Shown: in pieces, positions 51,296 to 63,125 of the stretch
How the letters are laid out: every line of letters begins with the position of its first letter
Position numbering within the stretch: position 1 is the first letter of the stretch
Assembly: GCA_002307725.1 (NCBI GenBank)
Contig: DBUB01000002.1
Span: 1-64,000 of the forward strand
DNA: 64,000 bases
Origin: Alphaproteobacteria bacterium UBA1301
GTDB lineage: Bacteria; Pseudomonadota; Alphaproteobacteria; Micropepsales; Micropepsaceae
Direction: 5' to 3'
Notes under the pieces: model-generated
What the model was told of the DNA's origin: nothing
The model's database searches: none
What the model saw: only the letters and a program-made list of their open reading frames with translations
Made by a program: the position numbers and the translations under genes

Positions 51296-53953
51296 CTAGT
51301 TCAGCGGCAGCTTGGTTTTCAGCTCGTAGAGGATTTCCAGCGCCTGTTTCGGCGACAGGGCGTCTGGTTCGACGGCGCGCAACGCCTCTTCCACGGCACT
51401 TTGTTCCTTCTTGGCGGGAGCCGTGGCCGAGAACAGCGGCAGGTCGTCGATGCGGGCCAGCGGCTTGTGGCCTTCGCGGCCGTCTTCCAGCGCCTTCAGC
51501 ACCTCGCGGGCGCGATCCACCACCGTCTGCGGCAAGCCGGCCAGCTTGGCGACGTGAATGCCGTAAGAGCGGTCGGCAACGCCGGGCACGACTTCGTGCA
51601 AGAAGACGATGTTATCGTTCCACTCGCGTACCCGCATGGTAACGCACGCCATGCCACTCAGGCGTTCGGCCAGTGCCGTCATCTCGTGATAATGGGTAGC
51701 GAAGAGAGCGCGCGACTTGTTCTTGACGCAGAGGTGCTCGCAAGTGGCCCAGGCAATGGCGAGGCCATCAAAGGTAGCAGTACCGCGGCCGATTTCGTCG
51801 AGGATCACCAAGCTGCGGTCGGTCGCCTGATTGAGAATGGCAGCGGTTTCCACCATTTCGACCATGAAGGTAGACCGCCCAGCGGCCAAATCGTCCCCAG
51901 CACCAACGCGGCTGAACAAGCGGTCGACGATGCCGATATGCGCGCTTTCCGCCGGCACAAAGCTGCCGATCTGGGCGAGGATGGCGATCAGCGCGTTCTG
52001 GCGCAAAAAGGTCGATTTACCGGCCATATTGGGACCGGTGACCAGCCACAGCCGCTTGTCGCCGGAGAGGTTGGCATCATTGGGCACGAACGGGGTATGG
52101 GCGGCATCCAATGCGGCTTCCACCACCGGATGACGGCCGCGAACAATCTGAAACGCCTTGGAGTCATCCACCTTCGGCCGCACGTAGCGTTTGGCCAATG
52201 CCAGATCGGCGAGGCTGGACGCGACATCGAGCACCGCCAGGCCGTCGGCGATTTTCGCCAGCATCGGCGCCACCGCCACGACATCCGCCGCCATCTCGTC
52301 GAACAACAGCTTTTCCAGCGCGAGCGCCTGATCACCAGCCTGTGAAATGCGATTGGCGAGAGTGGAAAGCTCGTCGGTGGAAAACCGCACCGCGCCGCCC
52401 ATGGTCTGACGATGGCGATAGGCGGCATTGGTCATCAGCTTGTCGGCGTGCTGCGGCGTTACCTCGATGAAATAGCCCAAAACGCCGTTGTGCTTGATCT
52501 TGAGCGGGGTGCCGGTTTCGTCGCGATAGCGGGTCTCCAAACCGGCAATGACGCGGCGCGATTCATCACGCAGGCTGCGCAGCTCATCGAGCGGGGCGTG
52601 GGCACCAGGGCGGATGAACCCGCCGTCGCGGGCATAAAATGGCGGCTCGGGCACCAAAAGATCGCTGAGCTTGGCATCGAGGGCGGAGACGGCAACGAGG
52701 CCTTCGAGCAATCCGGCGACCGCCGTTTCAGCTTCGCCAAGAGCCACCGTCATCAACTCGCGCACCTCGCGCGCCGCGGCAATACCGTCGCGCAGACAGG
52801 TCAAATCCCGCGGGCCGCCGCGCTGCACCGACAGGCGCGCCACGGCGCGAGCAATATCGGGCGCCTGGCGCAAGCGCTCGCGCAGGGCTTCGGTGAGGTC
52901 GCGGCTGCCGGCGAACTGCGCCACCGCCTCCTGACGGGCGACGATGGCTGCGGCATCGGTCAGCGGGGCGGCAAGCCGGGCCGCCAGCAGCCGTGCCCCA
53001 GCGGCGGTCACGGTGCGGTCGATCACCGAAAGGAAACTGCCGCGCCGCTCGCCCGCCAGGGTTTGCATCAACTCAAGATTGCGCCGCGTCGCGGCGTCGA
53101 TCGCCATGAAGGCGCTAACCCCGTCGCGCATCAGCGGGCTCAGGGCCGGAATCTTGCCCTTTTGGGTCAGTTCGAGATAGCCGATCAAGGCGCCCGCCGC
53201 CGCGACTTCGGCCCGGCTGAAACTGCCGAATCCCGCCAGTTCGGCCACGCCATAGAACGCCTTCAGCGCCCGCTCGCCCGCCGCCGAGTCGAATTTTATC
53301 CCCGGCAGGACGGTGAGGCCGGGGCCCAGGGCATTTAGTATCCCCGCCAGCGCCGGATCGGCCAGCAAAGCGTCGGGTACGATCAACTCGGACGGATTCA
53401 GCCGTGCCAGTTCGAAGCCCAGGTCCGCCGCCCCGATCCCTGTCACCCGGAAACTACCGGCACTCATTTCGGCGGCCGCCAGAGCCAGATCCCCGCCCGC
53501 CCGGGCCAGACTTGCCAAGGTATTGGCCTGTTTGGGTTCGAGCAGAGACTCCTCGGTGAGCGTTCCCGGGGTGACGAGGCGGATCACCTCGCGCCGCACC
53601 ACCGACTTGTAGCCACGTTTGCGAGCCTCGGCCGGGTCCTCCATCTGCTCGCAGATCGCCACCCGGAACCCCTTGCGGATCAGCCGTTCCAGGTACTGTT
53701 CGGCGGCATGGACCGGCACCCCGCACATCGGGATGTCCTCGCCCAGGTGCTTGCCACGCTTGGTCAGAGCAATGTCGAGCGCTTCCGATGCCTTGGCGGC
53801 ATCCTCGAAGAACAGCTCGTAGAAGTCTCCCATCCGGTAGAACAGAAGATATCCGGCGTTGGCCGCCTTAATTTCGAGGAATTGCGCCATCACCGGGGTG
53901 GCGTCGGCGGTAGAGGGGTCTTGTGGGGTATTTGCGGGGGGAGCTGCGGCCAT
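51296..53953 (-). CDS. mutS: DNA mismatch repair protein MutS
   Basis: An 885-residue mismatch-recognition ATPase. The N-terminal mismatch-binding motif is YRMGDFYELFFEDA (Phe-x-Glu). Walker A is TGPNMAGKST (about residue 640), Walker B LVILDEIGRGTATFDG, followed by ATHYHEMTAL. The C-terminal helical tail (ALSPKQALEILYELK) is present. The length is normal for alphaproteobacteria. Confidence 0.97.
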   Translation of the reverse strand: MAAAPPANTPQDPSTADATPVMAQFLEIKAANAGYLLFYRMGDFYELFFEDAAKASEALDIALTKRGKHLGEDIPMCGVPVHAAEQYLERLIRKGFRVAICEQMEDPAEARKRGYKSVVRREVIRLVTPGTLTEESLLEPKQANTLASLARAGGDLALAAAEMSAGSFRVTGIGAADLGFELARLNPSELIVPDALLADPALAGILNALGPGLTVLPGIKFDSAAGERALKAFYGVAELAGFGSFSRAEVAAAGALIGYLELTQKGKIPALSPLMRDGVSAFMAIDAATRRNLELMQTLAGERRGSFLSVIDRTVTAAGARLLAARLAAPLTDAAAIVARQEAVAQFAGSRDLTEALRERLRQAPDIARAVARLSVQRGGPRDLTCLRDGIAAAREVRELMTVALGEAETAVAGLLEGLVAVSALDAKLSDLLVPEPPFYARDGGFIRPGAHAPLDELRSLRDESRRVIAGLETRYRDETGTPLKIKHNGVLGYFIEVTPQHADKLMTNAAYRHRQTMGGAVRFSTDELSTLANRISQAGDQALALEKLLFDEMAADVVAVAPMLAKIADGLAVLDVASSLADLALAKRYVRPKVDDSKAFQIVRGRHPVVEAALDAAHTPFVPNDANLSGDKRLWLVTGPNMAGKSTFLRQNALIAILAQIGSFVPAESAHIGIVDRLFSRVGAGDDLAAGRSTFMVEMVETAAILNQATDRSLVILDEIGRGTATFDGLAIAWATCEHLCVKNKSRALFATHYHEMTALAERLSGMACVTMRVREWNDNIVFLHEVVPGVADRSYGIHVAKLAGLPQTVVDRAREVLKALEDGREGHKPLARIDDLPLFSATAPAKKEQSAVEEALRAVEPDALSPKQALEILYELKTKLPLN

Positions 53954-54054
53954 GCGGCCAACCTAGCAAAGCCGCACCCGGGTTGCGTCGCGCCTCGTGT
54001 TCGTACATGCCGTCACGAAGCTGATATCCTGTGGAAAAGCGCGGAACCCGCCCA

Positions 54055-56313
<2,259 letters not shown>

Positions 56314-56443
56314 GTTCGCCGCCGCCGCCAGACCTGTCATGCGTGCGCTGAAGAGGTCCTTGGCATTGCGCTATGCTATCAATTGAGAAACGGCGGGGGA
56401 GACAACCCCGGCGTCAGCAGATTTTTGCCGAATTAGGACTCCC

Positions 56444-57844
56444 ATGACCAACAATTTTATCGACCGCTTGTGGGACGACGACGTCGTTCCGGCCCTTTCC
56501 GATTATATTTTGATCCCCAACAAATCGCCGATGTTCGATCCCGGATGGGAGACGCATGGGCACATGGCCAAGGCGGTCGCGCTGTTCGAAGCTTGGGCCA
56601 AGAAGCATTTGGCGAAAATTCCCGGCGCCAAGGTGGAGGTGGTGGCGCCCAAGGGCCGCACGCCGCTGATCTTCATCGAGGTGCCGGGCACAGCGCCGGG
56701 GACCGTGCTGCTCTACGGCCATCTCGACAAGCAGCCGGAAAGTTCGGGCTGGTTCGACGGTTTTGGGGCGTGGACGCCGGTGCTCAAGGACGGCAAACTC
56801 TATGGCCGCGGCGGCGCCGACGACGGTTACGCCATGTTCGCCGCGTTGTCGGCGATCCTTTCGCTGCACGAGTCGGGCACGCCGCATGCGCGCTGCGTCA
56901 TCACCATCGAATCCGGTGAGGAATCCGGCTCGCCTGATCTCGAGTATTACATCAACAGTCTGGAAAAGCGCATCGGCCAAGTCGATCTGGTGGTGTGCCT
57001 CGATTCCGGTTGCGGCAATTATGAGCAGCTGTGGCTGACGACCTCACTCCGCGGCATCGCGGCAGGACAGCTATCGATCCGGGTGCTGACGGAAGGCGTC
57101 CATTCCGGCGACGCCAGCGGCATCGTGCCGTCGTCATTCCGGATTTTGCGCCAGTTGTTGTCGCGGCTCGAAGACGAGGCGACCGGTGCGATTTTGCTCG
57201 ACGCGTTGAATGTCAGCGTTCCCGCCGACCGGCAGAAGCAGATCCACCAAGCCGCCGCCGCGCTGGGCGACGAAGTGTGGAACCGCATGCCGTTCGCCGC
57301 CGCCACCAAGCCGATGGGCACCTCTAACGAAGAGCTGATCCTGAACCGCACCTGGCGGCCGCAACTTTCGGTGATCGCCATGGATGGCTATCCCTCGCCC
57401 GAAACCGCCGGCAATGTGCTGTTGCCGTTCTCGGTCGCCAAACTGTCGATGCGCCTGCCGCCGAGTTGCGATGCCACCAAGGCGGTGGCGGCGATGAAAG
57501 CGGTGCTGGAGGCCGACCCGCCCTCGAACGCCGACGTGCATTTCGAAACCGAAGCCGGCCAAGGCGGCTGGAACGCGCCCAGCTTGGCGCCGTGGCTCGA
57601 TTCTGCGGTGAGCGCCGCTTCGAACGCTCATTTCGGCAAGCCAGCGGCCTTCATGGGCGAAGGCGGCTCGATCCCGTTCATGGGTTTCTTAGGGATGAAA
57701 TTCCCCGGCACCCAATTCGTGGTGACCGGCGTTCTGGGGCCCAATTCCAATGCCCACGGCCCCAACGAATTCCTCCACATCCCGGCCGCCAAGAAAGTTT
57801 CGGCCTCGATCGCTGACATTTTGGCAGCGCACGCCAGCAAGTAA
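56444..57844 (+). CDS. M20-family metallopeptidase (dipeptidase type)
   Basis: A 466-residue zinc peptidase with metal ligands in LLYGHLDKQPES and GRGGADDGYA, the general base and ligand Glu in TIESGEESGSPD, a ligand Asp in VCLDSGCGNYEQ and a His near the end (NAHGPNEFLH). It resembles the cytosolic dipeptidase (CNDP-like) branch. It lacks a signal peptide, so it acts in the cytoplasm, perhaps on dipeptides from peptide uptake. AGGA lies five bases before the ATG. Confidence 0.92.
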   Translation: MTNNFIDRLWDDDVVPALSDYILIPNKSPMFDPGWETHGHMAKAVALFEAWAKKHLAKIPGAKVEVVAPKGRTPLIFIEVPGTAPGTVLLYGHLDKQPESSGWFDGFGAWTPVLKDGKLYGRGGADDGYAMFAALSAILSLHESGTPHARCVITIESGEESGSPDLEYYINSLEKRIGQVDLVVCLDSGCGNYEQLWLTTSLRGIAAGQLSIRVLTEGVHSGDASGIVPSSFRILRQLLSRLEDEATGAILLDALNVSVPADRQKQIHQAAAALGDEVWNRMPFAAATKPMGTSNEELILNRTWRPQLSVIAMDGYPSPETAGNVLLPFSVAKLSMRLPPSCDATKAVAAMKAVLEADPPSNADVHFETEAGQGGWNAPSLAPWLDSAVSAASNAHFGKPAAFMGEGGSIPFMGFLGMKFPGTQFVVTGVLGPNSNAHGPNEFLHIPAAKKVSASIADILAAHASK

Positions 57845-57856
57845 GCGCCGGACTTA

Positions 57857-57916
57857 GAGCGCTTCACCGAAAAGTGGAATCCGGTTTTCGGCCATGAAGC
57901 GCGACAAACAAAGAAT
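57857..57916. repeat. 60-base dispersed repeat, copy 2
   Basis: Matches 41087-41146 at 58 of 60 positions, in the same orientation. It starts 13 bases after the M20 peptidase stop and runs directly into the hairpin at 57918. Confidence 0.85.
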
Positions 57917-57917
57917 T

Positions 57918-57958
57918 TAGAGCGTTTCATCGTTTCCGTGAAACGGTGAAATGCTCTA
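57918..57958. terminator. Long hairpin after the M20 peptidase gene
   Basis: Arms of 19 bases (TAGAGCGTTTCATCGTTTC and partner) pair completely if two G-U pairs are allowed, around a 3-base loop. No U-run follows, so it may act as an mRNA-end stabiliser, or be a second small repeat element, rather than a Rho-independent terminator. Confidence 0.6.
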
Positions 57959-58096
57959 GACAAACAGATTGGGCGCGGCTGGCAACGGTCGCGCCCTATT
58001 CTTTGAAAGCGTGCGCCGGAATCCGCACAGCGCGGGCGGCTCGGGGCTCTCCCTCACGGGCCAGTTTTTGTTAAGCTTCTCGGGCAAGGGGGAGAC

Positions 58097-58639
58097 ATGC
58101 GCAAGCTGGTTGGCTTGGCACCGGTCGTGCTGGCGTTGATCGCAAGGGAGACTCTGGCAGCAAGCTGCAACCCGCCGCACGAGGCCGTGGCCATTCACAC
58201 CGCGGCACTGCAACAAGAGTTGATGGTGGCGGCCTTCATGTGCCGCGACGTGCCCGCCTACAACACTTTCGTCCGCTCTCATCAGGGCGCGCTGCAAGAG
58301 GCCGACCGCGCGCTGAGAGCTTATTTCCAGCGCACTGAGCCGCAGCGCGCGTTCGACGCCTATAACCTCTTCAAAACCGATCTCGCCAATGCGTCGTCGC
58401 TGCGAAGCGTGCGTGATCGCGAGTTCTGCCGTCGCGCCAACGCCAATTTTGAGGCGGCGACGGGACGGACATTGGAACAACTCCTGGCGCAAACGCCCTA
58501 TCCGGTAGCGACCGGTGCGGTGGACTGTCCCTGGGCAGCATCGCCAGAGCTGGCGAATACGCCGCCGCAGCAGCCACGGCAAAAACGCCTTCGCCATCGC
58601 ACCTGGCTAGGGCGATTGGTCGACGCCCTCTTCCATTGA
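58097..58639 (+). CDS. Exported hypothetical protein
   Basis: A 180-residue protein with a signal peptide (MRKLVGLAPVVLALIARETLA, cut near residue 21). The mature domain is helical with four cysteines (AASCNPP, AAFMCRD, EFCRRAN, AVDCPWA) and ends in a basic proline-rich tail (QQPRQKRLRHR). A pattern such as ALQQELMVAAFMCRDVPAYNTFV is familiar from small secreted alphaproteobacterial proteins of unknown role. It stands alone. Confidence 0.75.
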   Translation: MRKLVGLAPVVLALIARETLAASCNPPHEAVAIHTAALQQELMVAAFMCRDVPAYNTFVRSHQGALQEADRALRAYFQRTEPQRAFDAYNLFKTDLANASSLRSVRDREFCRRANANFEAATGRTLEQLLAQTPYPVATGAVDCPWAASPELANTPPQQPRQKRLRHRTWLGRLVDALFH

Positions 58640-58835
58640 TCCGTGTAAGGATGATATGGGATGTTAGCCCGCCCCAGGCAGTGCAATTTCCATTGGGCAA
58701 GTCCCGGTCCATTTTGGACATTCGACATGGTGCGTAATTCAAGAATTATACAACACGTATAAAACGTAGATATTGCGGATTTTCTTACCGTTGTTGCCCT
58801 TCGATGCCTGTTCAATTGGAACGCTGAAAATAGCG

Positions 58836-59600
58836 TCAAGGGGTGCAAATTCCCTTAGGTGGCCCATTGCTGATTGCGTCCGATACGACACCTAGCAAGC
58901 ATTGTTGAAGCCGGTGGCCGCATTTTAGGATTGCGGCCTCATACTCCAGATGGTCGGCGGCGCTCGTCATGCATTTATCCCTAGACTTTTGGCACGTAGC
59001 GGTGCCGAGCCAACGCGGCACCGGGTCCTTGTATGGAAGCATCTTAGTCCCCAACGGCCTAGTCTGCTTAATCACATCGACACCTCTCTGTACCCAGCCT
59101 AAGGGTTTGTTATGTAGACAATCGCTGTAGCTAATATCGCATGTAGCTTTACGTTTCTGATCATCGATCAACGTACTGATACGCGGGAAAATGTGATTTC
59201 GTCCAGTCAGGCAGCGGTTGCTTCGGTTCACACAACGAACGCCACGCCCAGCGTTGTCGTATACGACGACAGCAACAATTTGTCCGCCCTCTCCAGCCAA
59301 TTCACACCAAAAGCCCGGGGTCTCCGTCATGGCGATGCACGTCAGTGTCCCAGTAATATTACCACCAACACCGACCACGTCGCGCACCGTCATGCCGTTG
59401 ACGCATCGCCATGGCACGGCATTCAAGGCCGCTAGTATGCCACTTTTCGCTAAGCTACTTGCGCTTCCAGTCGCACTTGCCGTAGCCGCGTTTGCGTGCC
59501 CCGCTACGATAATTCCCATCAACGCAATAGCTGTAATCATACACGACGACTTCACCTCGCCCCCCCGCAGTGAAATGCGGCAGCTCGATAACATATTCAA
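58836..59600 (-). CDS. Cysteine-rich exported hypothetical protein
   Basis: Up to 254 residues with a signal peptide within residues 20-40 (MITAIALMGIIVAGHANA). The precise start is uncertain: ATG at 59600, GTG at 59555 after a GGGGGCGAG stretch, or ATG at 59540. The mature part has about ten cysteines (WRCVNG, LTCIAM, FWCELAG, VRCVNRSNRC, ATCDISYSDC, ATCQKSRDKC, LKCGHRLQQC), several in CxxxxxC pairs, suggesting disulfides. No family recognised. Codon use and neighbourhood suggest a recently acquired or fast-evolving orphan. Confidence 0.6.
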   Translation of the reverse strand: MNMLSSCRISLRGGEVKSSCMITAIALMGIIVAGHANAATASATGSASSLAKSGILAALNAVPWRCVNGMTVRDVVGVGGNITGTLTCIAMTETPGFWCELAGEGGQIVAVVVYDNAGRGVRCVNRSNRCLTGRNHIFPRISTLIDDQKRKATCDISYSDCLHNKPLGWVQRGVDVIKQTRPLGTKMLPYKDPVPRWLGTATCQKSRDKCMTSAADHLEYEAAILKCGHRLQQCLLGVVSDAISNGPPKGICTP

Positions 59601-60332
59601 CGCCAGTGTGAAACTATGCGCACAAATTTCGAACGCGACCTACTCGTTGCACTGCAATTGGTGCAGGGCGGATATCTGGTGGGTGCGAAACTCAAGAATT
59701 ACGCACCGCGAAACGGCGGCAGGAAAATCAGCTCCTTAGCTGGTGCAGACATCCGGTGCGAATATCCGCTTCCAAGCGGCACCTATGACCCACGCGTTGG
59801 ATCATGAAGGGCAACGTCTGGCGCCACCCGCCCTTGGTCACCGAATTTGAATGTCGGCCTGCCGTTCACCAGTTCTGTTCATGTTGGAATGCGTCTGTCT
59901 CAGAACAGCGTATCGATTGTCGCACCACCTTGTAAGGTTCGCTACCCGTTCCCACATCGTCCGGTGACGCAAAAAGTGTCCGGCGAGCGAGTAATGCCGC
60001 ATTGACCCGGACATTCGAACCGAAGGAGTGCCAGGCAAGTTTCAGCGGCGAAGGCTGTTGCGCGAACATCCCGATCCGCAGTCCCGATCTTTATCGGAGC
60101 CATGAGAGCATCCAGAACCGGGCGCGATCTCTGGCGCGCACCAAAGTGGTCCGATGTTGCGGCCACGGCGTGGGGTTCGTTGACGGAAGCAGAATGTGCC
60201 TGTCGTTCGGCCGCTTGACTGCGGCGTTCGCTGGCGCCCTGATTTCCCGGGGCGTACCCCACGAAAGCGGACTGAATTTTTTATCAGCCCGCTTTCGCCG
60301 TTTTATAAAGCCCTCTTCGCTCTTCGCCTTAT
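59601..60332. other. Intergenic region with no recognisable gene
   Basis: About 730 bases between two minus-strand genes. Frames of up to 134 codons exist on both strands but none has a plausible ribosome site and protein-like sequence together. It may be decayed coding sequence. Confidence 0.5.
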
Positions 60333-62012
60333 CTAATCCCCCACCGCCACGCCTTCGCGCCGGGGATCAGCGGCGCCGATGTACCCGCCAGGGACGCGTT
60401 CGATGACATGCAGGCCGCTGCTTTCGTTCTGCAAGGTTCGCACCTCGTAGCCCTTGGCCGTCAGGCGCGGCACCAGTGCGGTCAGCGCCGGGTTTTGTTC
60501 CAGCACCAAAGGGCCGTTCATGTTGAGGACATGCGGCAGCGCCACGGCGCGGGCCGGATCAAGCCCGCCGTCCAGCATCGCCACCAGCGTACCGGCGACG
60601 TAATCGATGATCGCCGGGCCGCCGGGCGAACCGACCGCGATCAGGAACTTGCCGTCTTTACCGAACACGATGGTCGGCGCCATCGAGCTGAGCGGACGTT
60701 TGCCTGGCGCCGGCGCATTGGCGACCATCTTGCCGTCCTTGACCGCCACGAAGGAGAAATCGGTCAGTTGATTGTTGAGGATGAAACCTTTGGCCATCAT
60801 CTCGGAGCCAAGCAGGAATTCCACCGTCGTCGTCATCGAAACCACGCGCCCCGCGTCATCGACGATCGACATATGGCTGGTGCCTTCGCGTTCCTTGGTA
60901 TCGGGCGGGGCGAAATCGGCGCGGGTGTGCGGCGGCGTGCCGGGGCTGGCCTCGCCCATGTCGCTGGTGGCATTGATCAGGCGCGAGCGGTCTTTCAGAT
61001 AAGTAGGGTCCAGCAGCCCTTTCACTGGCACCGCCACGAACGCCGGATCGCCGACGTAGCGACCCCGGTCGGCGAAGGCGAGGCGGCTGGCCTGAGCAAA
61101 CAGATGCACGCCGTCCAGCGTGTTGGGTGCGAGCTGCGGCGAGGAGAAGCGTTCCACCAGTTTCAGAATTTGCAGCACCGCGATCCCGCCCGAACTCGGC
61201 GGTGCCATCGAGCAGAGTTTGTAGACGCGATAAATCGTACACACCGGCGCCCGTTCCACCGCGCGATAGCGGGCGAGGTCTTTCAGGGTCATGCCGCCGG
61301 GCTGGATCGAGCCGTTATGAACTTTGTCGACGATCGCTTGCGCGATCGCGCCGGTGTAAAAAGCGCGCGCCCCGCCCTTGGCAATGGCCCGGAAGGTGGC
61401 GGCGAGGTCCGGGTTCTTCAGCCTGTCGCCTGCCTTGACCAGGGTGCCGTCGGGCCTCGCGAAATAGCGTTTGATGTCGGGCATCGCCGCGATGTCGGGG
61501 TTGGCGGCCAAAAGCCGCGCCAGCTTCTTGGTCACCGGGAAACCGTTTTCGGCAAGTTGGATTGCCGGTTCGAACAGCTTGGCCCACGCCAGCTTGCCGT
61601 ATTTTTTGTGCGCCAATTCCAGCATCGCCACCGCGCCCGGAACGCCGACTGAGAGCCCGCCGGGGATGGCATCGCGATGCGGCCGCGGATTGCCCGCCGC
61701 GTCGAGGAACATGCCCGGCGTCGCCGAGGTGGGCGCCGTCTCGCGGCCGTCGAAGCTTGTCACCTTGCCCGTCTTGGGATCGAACACCAGCATGAAGGCG
61801 CCGCCGCCGATACCCGAGGATTCCGGTTCGACCAGGGTCAGCACCATCTGGGCGGCGATAGCGGCATCCACAGCCGATCCACCCTGGCGCAGCATCTCGA
61901 GCCCCGCCTCAGCCGCGTAAGGGTTGGCGGCGGCGATCATGTGGTGCTTGGCAGGGGCCGCCCCGGCGGGGAGCAGCGTGAAGGCAAACAGGAGCGCAAG
62001 AAGCCGTTTCAT
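60333..62012 (-). CDS. ggt: Gamma-glutamyltranspeptidase, exported
   Basis: A 559-residue Ntn hydrolase with a signal peptide (MKRLLALLFAFTLLPAGAA). It cleaves itself before the catalytic Thr in REGTSHMSIVD (about residue 377) to give large and small subunits. Substrate-binding and fold motifs ESSGIGGGAFMLV, DGRETAP and later GKRPLSSMAPTIV, GSPGGPAIIDYV are intact. It releases gamma-glutamyl groups from glutathione and similar peptides in the periplasm. It is divergent from the P1-family peptidase gene 44 bases away. Confidence 0.94.
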   Translation of the reverse strand: MKRLLALLFAFTLLPAGAAPAKHHMIAAANPYAAEAGLEMLRQGGSAVDAAIAAQMVLTLVEPESSGIGGGAFMLVFDPKTGKVTSFDGRETAPTSATPGMFLDAAGNPRPHRDAIPGGLSVGVPGAVAMLELAHKKYGKLAWAKLFEPAIQLAENGFPVTKKLARLLAANPDIAAMPDIKRYFARPDGTLVKAGDRLKNPDLAATFRAIAKGGARAFYTGAIAQAIVDKVHNGSIQPGGMTLKDLARYRAVERAPVCTIYRVYKLCSMAPPSSGGIAVLQILKLVERFSSPQLAPNTLDGVHLFAQASRLAFADRGRYVGDPAFVAVPVKGLLDPTYLKDRSRLINATSDMGEASPGTPPHTRADFAPPDTKEREGTSHMSIVDDAGRVVSMTTTVEFLLGSEMMAKGFILNNQLTDFSFVAVKDGKMVANAPAPGKRPLSSMAPTIVFGKDGKFLIAVGSPGGPAIIDYVAGTLVAMLDGGLDPARAVALPHVLNMNGPLVLEQNPALTALVPRLTAKGYEVRTLQNESSGLHVIERVPGGYIGAADPRREGVAVGD

Positions 62013-62056
62013 TCCGTCTCTTTCCGGCAGGGCGGTGGAAGGCTAGCTTGCCCGCC

Positions 62057-63070
62057 ATGATACGCAAGGGCGAACGCAATCTGATCACTGACGTGCCGGG
62101 CCTAAAAGTCGGCAATGCCGAGGATTTTGCCATCCGCACCGGCGTGACGGTGGTTGTGGCCGATACGCCGTCGCCCGCGGCGGTGGACGTGCGCGGCGGG
62201 GCGCCCGGCACTTGCGATACCGAGGCGCTCGATCCGGTGTCGCTGGTCGATGGCGTCGATGCCCTGGTGCTGGCGGGCGGCTCGGCCTTCGGGCTCGATG
62301 CCGTCAGCGGCGTCCGGGCGCAGCTGCAGCGCCTGGGGCGGGGCTACCAGATCGCGCCCGGTCTGCCGCGTGTGCCGATCGTCTCCGGCGCCATCCTGTT
62401 CGACCTCGCCAGTGGCGGCGATAAGGATTGGGGCGAGGAGGCCCCCTACCGCAGGCTTGGCCAAGCGGCGGCCGCGGCGGCGGGGTTCGACTTCAAGCTT
62501 GGCAATGCCGGGGCGGGGCTTGGTGCCATTGCCGGGGCCTACAAAGGCGGTCTCGGCAGCGCTTCGGTGGTGCGCGCGGACGGGATCACGGTCGGCGCCC
62601 TGGTGGCGGTCAACGCGGTGGGTTCGCCGGTGATCCCGGGCAGCGATGCGTTCTGGGCCTGGGCCTTTGAGCAGGACGGCGAATTCGGCGGCCGCCGCCC
62701 CAAGCCTGAAGTCCACATCAGCAGCGCCTTGCCCGCCGACCTGAAAGGCACGGCCAAACCGGGCACCAACACCACCATCGCCGTGGTCGCGACCGACGCC
62801 GATCTCACCCGTATCGAGCTGGAGCGACTCGCCATCATGGCTGCTGACGGCTTTGCGCGGGCGCTGCGCCCCGTCCATACCCCGTTTGACGGCGATCTCG
62901 TCTATGCCATGTCGACCGGGCACCGCCCAATTACCGCACCGCGACCGCTGGCGGTGCTGGAGCTGGGATCGCTCGCCGCCGACACCCTGGCGCGCGCCAT
63001 CGCCCGCGGCGTCTACGAGGCCGAAACGCTGGGTGGGTATCGCAGCTACCGCAGTACCTTCCTCACATAG
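62057..63070 (+). CDS. P1-family (DmpA/S58-like) aminopeptidase
   Basis: A 337-residue member of the L-aminopeptidase/D-esterase fold. Family motifs are LITDVPGLKVGNAED, TGVTVVVADTP, LAGGSAFGLDAVSGV, KLGNAGAGLGAIAGAYKGGLGSAS and the presumed nucleophile region KPGTNTTIAVVATD (about residue 240), where self-cleavage would expose Thr. Starts at the ATG at 62057. A TTG three codons earlier is less likely. No signal peptide. Such enzymes release N-terminal residues, sometimes D- or beta-amino acids. It shares a short divergent promoter region with ggt. Confidence 0.88.
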   Translation: MIRKGERNLITDVPGLKVGNAEDFAIRTGVTVVVADTPSPAAVDVRGGAPGTCDTEALDPVSLVDGVDALVLAGGSAFGLDAVSGVRAQLQRLGRGYQIAPGLPRVPIVSGAILFDLASGGDKDWGEEAPYRRLGQAAAAAAGFDFKLGNAGAGLGAIAGAYKGGLGSASVVRADGITVGALVAVNAVGSPVIPGSDAFWAWAFEQDGEFGGRRPKPEVHISSALPADLKGTAKPGTNTTIAVVATDADLTRIELERLAIMAADGFARALRPVHTPFDGDLVYAMSTGHRPITAPRPLAVLELGSLAADTLARAIARGVYEAETLGGYRSYRSTFLT

Positions 63071-63076
63071 CAAAAC

Positions 63077-63100
63077 GGCGGCCAGGAGATCCTGCCCGCC
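63077..63100 (-). terminator. Terminator between convergent genes
   Basis: Ten-base arms (GGCGGCCAGG and CCTGCCCGCC, one mismatch) around a 4-base loop. On the minus strand the stem is followed by GTTTTGC. It serves the OmpA-like gene at the window's edge and perhaps the P1 peptidase gene. Confidence 0.65.
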
Positions 63101-63125
63101 GCCGCTTTAAGCTCTGTTCGCTGCC

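Noticed and set aside
59253..59270. A GTATAC palindrome (GTCGTATACGAC) as another GntR operator
   Set aside because: It lies inside the coding sequence of the cysteine-rich orphan, far from the glycan locus, and lacks the AT-rich flanks of the other sites.
60002..60406. A 134-codon open frame between the orphan protein and ggt
   Set aside because: It runs into the 3' end of ggt, has no plausible ribosome site, and its sequence shows no domain.
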